25,905 nucleotides of DNA from an uncultured Lachnospiraceae bacterium. Lineage in GTDB: Bacteria > Bacillota > Clostridia > Lachnospirales > Lachnospiraceae. Location of the stretch: NCBI GenBank assembly GCA_902476645.1, contig CABSEG010000040.1:1-25905 (forward strand), read 5' to 3'. Position 1 is the stretch's first letter; the number at the start of each line of letters is the position of its first letter. Of this stretch, positions 1-8,900 are shown piece after piece. The translations under genes were made by a program, and so were the position numbers. Under the pieces are notes generated by a model. It saw nothing but the letters and a program-made list of their open reading frames with translations. It was not told the origin of the DNA and ran no database searches.

Positions 1-32
1 CCCCCGGCCTCTTTTGTGGAAAAATCGATTTA

Positions 33-800
33 TTTTACCTTACATGTTTTGATTTTGCTGTAATTTCCATATATTTTTTGGGAAACGGCCTTTTTATAGG
101 CTCTCATTCTGATGTAAACGGTCTTGCCGCTCTTTAGCTTGCTTCCATTGGAAAGCTTTGCAATGACTTTTTTCACAGTAGAAGCCTTTGTCACCCGTAT
201 GGGCTTTGCTTTCCCCAACTTCTTTTTCGCCGCTGCAACTTGAATTTCATAGCCGTCGGCGCCTTTGACCCGTTTCCATTTTAACGTTACACGCCTTTTT
301 TCTGCGCTCTTTGCCAAGACAATCTTTACCTTTGCTGGTTTTACCAACACCTGATAGGAGTCTGTCTTTCCCTGGCAGGTGGCCGTAATGGTTGCTGCTC
401 CGGCCGCTTTCCCGGTTACTTTTCCCGTACGGGCATCCACGGAAGCCACTTTCGGATTACTGGAGCTGTATACAATACCCTGCTCTGCGGCATTGGCCGG
501 ACTGATGGTGGCTTTGCGGGTTACGCTGCCCTTGACGTTAATCCGGGCGTCTTTCTTATTTGCAAAAGTGACAGCCTCCACAGGAACCTTAGCCACGATC
601 CACCGCGCAAACAGTTCTGTATCTTTGCTCAATACGGTTGCCGCATTCACAGCCTGCCCTCCGGTAAGCGCCGTATACCATCCTGTAAACACGTATCCTT
701 CTTTCACCGGTGTCGGCAGGATACCTAAAGGCTGTCCCACTTTGACTTCCACGGAAGCAGTCCCAATGGAACCGCCATTTGGATTCAAACGTACCAGATA
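33..800 (-). repeat. C-terminal surface module, copy 1 (GH43)
   Basis: This encodes the InlB-type repeat, Big2-like domain and lysine-rich FN3-like tail of the GH43 protein. It is homologous in order and sequence to the end of the GH2 gene. Shared blocks include GILPTP, EGYxFxGW, SFANKKDA-like, CQGKTDSYQVLV, VKGADGYEIQVAA and YSKxKTCKVK. By eye the last 100 residues are clearly more alike than independent domain acquisition would suggest, which points to local duplication or gene conversion. Confidence 0.8.
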
Positions 801-2202
801 CTTTGCGATCTGCAAACCATCCACGGCCTCCATCAGGCGCTTGGTGGCATCCCATAGCTCCCGGTTGGTGGCATCCTGTTTTTCCGCTATCTTTCTGGCT
901 GCGTACAGTGCTTCTGTAAGCTGCGCAAAGCTTTCCTGGGTATAAGCTGCGGCGTCTTTCGCCTCAGCCAGGGCAATCATCTTTTCCAGAAGAGTCCTGT
1001 TGCCTGTCTCAGGCTCTAACGCTTTCATTGCCTGAAGCAGTGCGACAATGGCCTGATCCACTTCCCCCGGTTGGGCGTCTTCTTGCTTTGCGATATCTTT
1101 TGCCGCTTTCAACGCTGCCTCAAAGTTTGCAAAACTGCTCTGGGTATAAGCTTCTTTCTCCTTTGTTTCTGCCAAAGCAATGACTTCCTCCAGCAGATGG
1201 TAAGCCTCTGAAAGGCCGGGCACGGTTACCGTATAAGATCTGGTCAAAGTCTTATAGCCTGTTTTTTCCTCCCCATATACATATTCTGCCGTTACGGTGG
1301 CTGTCAGCGTCACCCTCACATCTTTTTCCTGCCTGGACACCACACCTTCTTCAGAGATCACATCCGGTCTGTCGCTGATCCAGCTGATCAGGCTTCCGTT
1401 TTCCCCCTGGGTGGGAAGCGACAGGTTTTCTGTGGTATTTTCCGGCACCGCATCTTCTATCGCTTTTACATCCTCCTGGGCCTCTTGCTCTGCCTGCGCA
1501 GCCTCCTCGCTCTGTGCGCCCTGGGCATACGCTTCGTCCCACTTTGTCATAATTGTATCATATTCTTCTGCTGTGATAGGAATCACAGTGCCATGACTGG
1601 CCGCCGGAACCGGCATGGTGGCCGTATCTGTCAAAGAAAACGTGGGCATACCGCTTTCTAAGTCTGTGGAAATTCCTGGAATAATCTCTTTTCCGGTGGC
1701 GTCTGCCATCAGGCACCATCGATCCTGACCGCCGCTGTCCCGGTCATTAAACTGGAAAATACAGGGGCCTTCAATCTGTCCTCCGGAATAATCCAGAGTA
1801 TTGGCATTTACCAGTGTCCAGTCACCCAGCATGGAGCTGCTGCGCTCCGCATAAATTCGTTTACTGGGTGTCCCATTTGCATTTGTCTCTTCCGCTTCAT
1901 TCTTGGAGAAGCGATAGTAATAATCCCCGGCCTTGATCACCGTAGTGTCGATCACCGACCAATCTTCATCAATCCACACCTGCGCTGGAGTAAAATGATA
2001 AAAATCTCTGGTTTTAGAGTAATAGATCCTCTGCTTGGTATTGCCGTCATCGGAAACCTTAGACGCCCAGAATACCACATATTCCCCTGTGGATTCATCC
2101 CAATACGCCTCCGGAGCCCAGGCGCAGCCTGCTGTGGGTACGGCCACCTGACACATTCTCTGGTCCGTCCAGTCCACCAGATTTGTGGACTCCCATACCA
2201 TG

Positions 2203-2216
2203 ATGCTTTTGCCAGG
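2203..2216 (-). other. Frameshift point in the GH43 gene
   Basis: Read on the minus strand, the upstream frame passes ACC TGG CAA AAG CAT and soon loses similarity to the family. Skipping one base (TGG, drop C, AAA AGC ATC ATG) restores the GH43 motif KSIMVWEST. The only homopolymer is four A residues, which is short for slippage. No slippery heptamer or stimulatory hairpin is apparent, so a mutation or base-calling error is more likely than programmed frameshifting. Confidence 0.75.
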
Positions 2217-2931
2217 TCATACCGGGATAGTTCACGCCGTCTTGGGTAATCCCAGCCACCGTCAAGTCCGTAGCCAGCATATAGAACTTATCTCCTTCCG
2301 GTGAACGGATGATAAAGGGATCCCGTAAGCCATGAGTGCCCAGTCTGGATTCCAGAATAAAATTTCCGTCATTTACCGCTGTGTAATCCAATCCGTCCAG
2401 ACTGGTAGCCATATAGATCCTCTCGTCCTTCTTTTGACTGGTGTAGGGAAAATACATAAAAACGTACGCTTCCATAGCCTTTTTCTGCGGCTTTGCCAGC
2501 ACATTTGCCGTAAACACCTTTGTCTGGCTAACCGTTCCCTTTGTCACAGTAGCGGTCAAGGTCACAGATACGTCTTCGTCTTGTCGGTTCACCACCCCGG
2601 CAGGCATTTCCCCCTCTGTCTGATCTGTGATAATCCGGTCGTCAGAAGACTCCCATTGAATTTCACTTCCCTGCTCTCCCGAAGTGGGCAGGTACAGGTT
2701 TCCTCTCACTTCTTCCAATCCATAAATGGATAATGCCTCGCAATCGGCAGCCACCGCATCCTGGTCTTCCCGGGCGGATGCTTCCCTGCCTGTCGCTGGC
2801 TGACTTGCTTTTCCACTGATTGCCGGAGCATATCCCAGACTTCCCAATACCATAGCCATGGCCAGCATTCCGGCTAACACTCTTTTTTTCATAAGCTCTG
2901 TCCTTTCTGAACGATTCCTGCTTTCTGTCAT

Positions 2932-2962
2932 GGCGGAGGCTGCATGGCAGGCAGCCTCCGCC
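2932..2962 (-). other. Intercistronic 12-bp perfect stem-loop
   Basis: Arms 2932-2943 (GGCGGAGGCTGC) and 2951-2962 (GCAGCCTCCGCC) pair perfectly around a 7-nt loop. The hairpin lies between the GH2 stop codon and the GH43 start. No T-run follows it on either strand, so it does not look like a standard intrinsic terminator. It could stabilise the 3' end of the upstream message, direct processing, or attenuate the downstream gene. Confidence 0.75.
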
Positions 2963-2973
2963 CAAACAGGATT

Positions 2974-5900
2974 CTACTTCTTTACTTTACAGGTTTTCAC
3001 TTTGCTGTATGCTCCGTATATCCGTTTAGAATCAATCTTTGTATAGGCCCTGATTCTAATGTAGACCTTCTTTCCGCCCGGAAGCTTCTTTCCGCCGGAA
3101 AGTCTGGAGATGGTTTTCTTCAGGACAGAAGCCTTGGAAATCCGGATGACTTTTGCCTTGGAAAGCTTTTTCTTTCCTGCAGCCACCTGAATTTCATAGC
3201 CATCAGCTCCCTTTACCTTTTTCCATCTGATGAGAACCCGTCCTCTCTTGGGGCTCTTAGCCAACGTCACCTTTGCCCTGGCAGGTCTTACCAGCACCTG
3301 ATAAGAATCGGTCTTACCCTGACAGCTTGCGGTGATCACGGCCTTACCTGCAGCCTTAGCCGTCACCTTTCCTGTCTTTTCGTTCACAGAAGCTACCTCC
3401 GGATGATCAGATCTGTAGGTTACCTCTCCTCCCGCAGGCTCTACTGCTGCCTTTCGTGTTACGGTTGATTGAATCTTTAACACGGCGTCTTTTTTGTTTG
3501 CAAAGGATACGGTCATTTCAGCTGGGGATTCCGTCTTCTCCACTGCCTTCCAGTGTGCATAGATCTGAGCATCCCTTGTCACAACGGTTTGAGCTGTCAC
3601 TGCCTCACCGCCTGTCCGGGCCGTAAACCATCCTTCAAAGAGATACCCTTCTCTGATGGGCGTGGGAAGAATTCCAATAGCCCTTCCTTCCTGTACCAAT
3701 ACTGTATTCTGGGTAAGGGTTCCTCCATTGGCATCCAGCTTAACGGTATACGTCGCCTCCGCCATCTCCACTCTTTCCAGATTTGCCAGAGCATTTACCA
3801 GAGACAAAGAAGCCTCGTTCACTTCTTCCTGACGAGCCTGAGAATCTTCAAACACCCTACTGGCCCCGGAAAGAGCCTCCTGAAGCCTTCCAACGCTCTC
3901 CAATGTATAGTCAGACTCTCGTTCCAGTGCCTGCTCTGCCAGAGCAAGGACTGCCTGCAAAGCCGACTTATCTGCCGTCTGCGGCGATACGGCCACCAAA
4001 CCTGCAAGCGCCTTTACCACCTCTATGGCGGCGGCGTCTGCTTCCTCCTGAGTAAGCTCCTCCTTGGAAGCCACGTCCCTGGCAGCATCCAAAGCCTGCT
4101 GAAGCTTTGCGTAGCTATCCGGAGTATAGGCAGATGCATCCTCTTTTTCTGCCAGCGCGATTGCCTCTAAAAGTCCTGCGCGGTCTATCACCGTCACGGT
4201 TACTTCCACATGCTCAAAGGCTCCCAGGGCCCACTCATATCCTGCCGGTAATTGGATGGTTGCCGTAGCTGTATAATCGCCTGCCATTTCCGGATTGTAT
4301 CCGTGGATGCTCCAAACATCCTTGTGGTTTCGAATCCATGTTGCCATTCCACCCTCAGCTTCTGCCGTAAGGGTCAGCTTGCCAAGTCTGTCCTGTACCT
4401 CCTCTAAAGCAGTCCCACGGTCAACCAAAATCGTAGCTTTGTCTGGTGTCACCTGGGTTACCTGCACCGGTGATACCGGGAACACGCCAGTCACCGCAAA
4501 ATTGTCCATCCAAATGTCACAGTCCGTAGCGCCGCTTCCCCGGAAGGCTGCCAGCGTCATACGATTAAAGGTGGTGATGGAGGATGAAAAACGCATGGCC
4601 TGTTCTGGTGTTACCTGGGCCAGAACTGCTCCACTTTCATCTGTGATCGCAAAGCTTACGGTACTGGTATCAAAATCCACGCTTACCATCGCATGAAGCC
4701 ACTTATTATTTCCTCCGGGGATATCCACCCAGTCCTGTGTTGTGTAATCGTAATACTGAAGCGTATTGCCTCTGGTCATTCCATTTGCCAACGCAAAGAA
4801 GGAGTTTGCGGTATCCTTTACGGCTGCGTTGTTTTCCGGCTTCAAAAGTTCTCCCTGTTCTAAGTAAAGCAGATTCGGAATGGAAGAAGAAACGGATTTG
4901 ATATAAAAGTCAAATTCGAATACTGCCTGCTTTGGAATTTCTTTCTCGGAATAGCCCACACGACTTCCTCTGGTTCCATTACCGCTTCCAGATGCGTGGA
5001 CTGCGTTTCCGTTCACGCTCTGAGGATACCCTTGAGGCGCTCCCTCCACGTCAGCGATAACCAGGTTGTCTGTGGTATATTCCATTTTCTCCCATCCCTC
5101 CGGCAGGGAGGTGGAAGCATTAAAGTCCTGTACATAGGTGGTCTCAGATACCAACGCCAGGTTCTCCAGTGCCCGAATTAATTCTTCTATGGCACTTTGC
5201 ACCTCCTGAGCCGTAGCCTGTTCCGTCTGAGCCACTTCCTGGGCTTTTGCAAGAGCTGTTTGCATCTGCCCCCAGCTTTCCTGGGTATGAAGCGCAAAAT
5301 CCTTTGTCTGGGCCAGAGTAATGACTGCCTGCAGTACGCTTACATCCGGTTCCCGCTCTCCCTGCGGTATCAGCTCGCTGACAGCCTTTAACAGCGCCAG
5401 TGCCCCGTCATCTAACTGTTGCTGCGTCGCGTTTGCCAGAGCCAGTGTTTTTTCTGCCTCATCCATCGCCTGCTGCATTGCTGCAAAGCTTTCTTGGGTA
5501 TAGCCTTCCTGTTCTTTTGTCTGAGCCACCGCAATCGCATTCCGAAGCGCGGACCGGTTATTGTTATTTTCCACCGTCAGCACGGCGATCACTTTCCTTC
5601 CGGCCGCATGAGTCTGTGTCTGTGCAGTCATTAATCCAATGCGTATGGTTCCTACTTTGGTTACGGTTAACGTCTTTTGATCCTCACCGATGATACCATC
5701 CCCGGTTCCGCCCGGCTCCACCGTATATTTTGCGGCTCCAGCATTTTCATCCAGAATAAACAGGTCATCCACCTGTGTCAAATCAATAACCGCATCATTA
5801 TAAGTGGCTGCCCCCGGCATATTGGTCACTGGCAACCTGCCCTGATCTGGAGATGTTTTTGTAGTCACGGTTACTGCCTGCTCAAGACCTTGACCTCCAA

Positions 5901-8900
5901 TGATCATATCCAGACCGGAGTCTTCCTCCAGATCATAGTTGGACGTATACGTATAGGCAAACTTCCCTGTCTCATCACAGGTAATTTGCATCAGATGGTC
6001 TGCTTCCTCCGTCCTCTCATATTTTCCCTGTAAGGTTAAATCACTGTTGGGCTGGAAGCCGCTTCCTGTCACGGTTACCGTATCATTCTGGGCATCTATG
6101 CTGATTGTAGCTTGCGGCTCTTTCGACATCTGATTGACAAAGGGCAGCTTACTGTAAACGAACTCTCCGTCTCCCGTTCTGGTAAAAGCTCCAAATACGG
6201 GTTCTACCGTCCCCCCGTCATACCACATCAGGAACACCAGCTTCACTTCCCCTGCTGCCTTCACATCAAAGTTCACGGTAAGCGTCTCATCTATATTGCC
6301 TCCGGTTTCTTTGGCGTTATAGGTTCTCTGGGTACAGCCTACCATCTGGTTCTTCACATCATAAGCTGCTAACATCACCCGGAATGAGCAGTCCTGATTG
6401 GTGTCGATATGCTCTAACAGCATGGGCACGCCGATGCCGTCTTCACTGACTTCGATCTTCGTATCATCTAAAATGGGCTGACTCATTAGAGGTGTTTCGT
6501 CTCCATCCGCAAAATCCACCCGGGGATCTGCCCAGATACCAACATCTCTTGTGCTGCTTTCGCCCACAGAGTTCATTACCAAACGCAATGCCTGATAGCT
6601 TCTGGTCTCTCTTCCGTCCTGGTAGGTCAGGTCCACGTTAAAGGAATAGAGATTTCTTTCCACTTCCAGGTCTCCACTGTAATCCCAGTTGGACATCACA
6701 GGAGATTCCGCCAGTTTTACCCAGCCCTCCGTGTCGATGACTCCTTCCTGAGGATTCATTCCGCTGTAGTCTGGCTGAGATGCATCCGCCTTTGCCCACA
6801 CTTCAAACTGAACCGTAGGCGCGTCCTCGCTGACTACTCCGGTATCCGGCTCATTGCTCCAGTCAATGCCCACATCCGCCCGGAATATCCCCGCATCCTG
6901 GCTGGAAATATCAAAATCCATAATCTGCTGCGCGCATCCTGCAAAGCCGTGGCTATAGGTTCTGATCACCGTGTCATCGGACTCCTCATTCTTACGTCCG
7001 CTCTCTCTCAGCTTCAACTCTCCGTTCTGAGTGATTTTTCCAGATTCAGAATATGCATACAACAGATTTCCATCCTCTACCGCAAAGGGTCCTTCCTGAG
7101 CCGGTATACGCACCACATCGGACAGATATACACTGGTTCCTTCCATGGCATTGTCTCTGGATACATGAATAGTATAGGTAGTGGGCGTTCCGTTGTCATA
7201 AGTAACAAATACATCTCCCGGTATCTGGGAAAGCTCTGAAATCGTCACCGGTATCTGGGCTCCATTTTCCCAAACCTCTGCCGAAATTCTGGGAAGTCTG
7301 GTTCCATAGCCCACCTTCACGTCGTATTCTTTTACCTGAGGATCAAAGCCCTCCAGTTTGACTCCATTTACCTTTAATGTGATAGCATCCTCTGCCGGCA
7401 CCTCAAAGCCGCTGCCCGGGAATTCATCTGAATCCAGCTGGATTCTGGGATTGCCCCAAACCCCCTGGTCATGTCCGTTATTTGCGTTGGCTACATCCAT
7501 TACCAGACGTATGGCTTCATAGGATTTCTCAACGTCTCCGTCCATATAAGTTAGGGGCAAATCTTTAAACTCGTACTTGGGATCCGCTGCGTTTCCGGCA
7601 ATTGTACCGGACTCTGCCAGTTTAATCCAACCTGTCTTTGTCCAGTCAGCCGTTCCTCTGGAGGCAATCTCCGGGTTTATGTTTTCTGGATTCTGATAAT
7701 ATTCTTCTGTCAGCACGCTTACATCTTTATGTACCCACACTTCAAAATTAATCGTGGATTTACTGTTATTTGGTTTTAAGATCCAGTCGATACCTCCCAC
7801 GCCTGAAAAGGTTTTCGCACGATAATCTGAGATATCAATATCTAAAATCTGTTCTGTATTTCCGGCAAATCCCTTTTCGTAAGTTTCTTGGGCAGACGCA
7901 GGACCTGTAGTCAAAGCAGAGCCTCCCTGGTTTGCGTCCTCAAAAATGCTACTGTATCCGGAAAATGCGTACAGCAAGTCACTGTCATTAGGATGAATCA
8001 GGGGCACACCCGCCGTCATGCTGGGAATCGTTACCAAATCGCTAAGCTGCTTTTGGGCCTCTCCTCCTACCTGGAAGTGAATTTTATACTCTACAGTGGA
8101 ATTCATACCAATGGCAGGATTTTCGTAGCTGGCCTTCACCGTAGCGGTACCTGGAAGCTCGCTCACCTGCTCATATGAAATGTTCATAGTAGACGGGCCC
8201 TTCGCTGTTACCACGGGAAGTCCTTCATAGTTTGTGGGAAGCGCCACAGTATACTCTGTGACATCAGCCTGGAAGCCGGATACCACCTTGTCATCAAAAC
8301 CTATCGAAGTAATCGTGGGAATCTCCGGCAGCTCTCCTAAGATTTCCTTGGATTTCTCCATAGGGTCTGTATCTGAGGACAGAGGCATCAACGTATAGGT
8401 ATACTCCAAAAGCTCCGTATCCGTCTTATTAATCACCGCATCTATAGGCTCATCGCTCCACGTTCTGTTTCCCACGCCTTTTTGATGATTCAGCACTCTC
8501 AGTGCAATATCGTCAATTGCATCTGCCTGCCATGCATAGCGGTTGCCAGAGCGGTGGGTGGAAAGGGATGCCGGCGTATAGTGCAGCGCTACCGCCTCCA
8601 AAGGCTGTCCGGAGTAGCCATCTCCATAGGTCATGCTGGCCATAAGTCCTTCCCCTTCGTTGTTTCTCAGTGCAATCCAGCGTACGTCTGTCTTGTTTCC
8701 GTTTTCCTGAAGCCTCAGATATGGTACAAACTGTTCCGTTACCGTTCCATGATATACTCCAATGGGACTGCCATCTTTTCGGTTCCAGTAGGTCTCGCTG
8801 GGGCCGCGACCATACCAGCTTACATTTTCAAACTCTTCTGGAACCTGCATCCACATACCGAATTCACCTAACTGTGAAGGAGCGGATTCCGATGGAGTCA

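Larger units (their letters stand above)
30..2892 (-). pseudogene. Secreted GH43-type glycosidase, frameshifted
   Basis: Two reading frames make one gene. The 5' part (2892 to about 2210) starts at MKKRVLAGM, eight bases after AAGGA, and encodes a signal peptide, an aBig-like Ig domain (about residues 45-130) and the start of a five-bladed propeller (LRDPF, FYMLATDL). The 3' part (about 2210 to 30) continues the propeller with IMVWESTNLVDW, WAPEAYWD and YVVFWASK, then a second aBig-like domain, two FIVAR repeats, an InlB-type repeat, a Big2-like domain and a basic FN3-like tail. The motifs resemble the Bt3655-like GH43 group, which includes arabinofuranosidases; this comes from memory of the family and the substrate is unproven. 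The span is 2863 nt, one base over a multiple of three, as expected for a single-base indel; repaired, it would give about 953 aa. It lies directly behind the GH2 gene and is probably co-transcribed. A sequencing error could explain the break. No sortase motif is visible. Confidence 0.85.

Noticed and set aside
1..29. Terminator after the GH43 gene
   Set aside because: The GC-rich sequence at the edge could be one arm of a hairpin, but the rest lies outside the window.
2203..2216. Programmed ribosomal frameshift in the GH43 gene
   Set aside because: There is no slippery heptamer, internal Shine-Dalgarno or following hairpin at the shift point. Mutation or sequencing error is simpler.
2932..2962. 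Intercistronic hairpin as an intrinsic terminator
   Set aside because: No T-run follows the stem on either strand.
33..3753. Duplicated C-terminal modules as a mobile element
   Set aside because: The repeats are in-frame protein domains without terminal inverted repeats or transposase, so gene duplication or conversion fits better.
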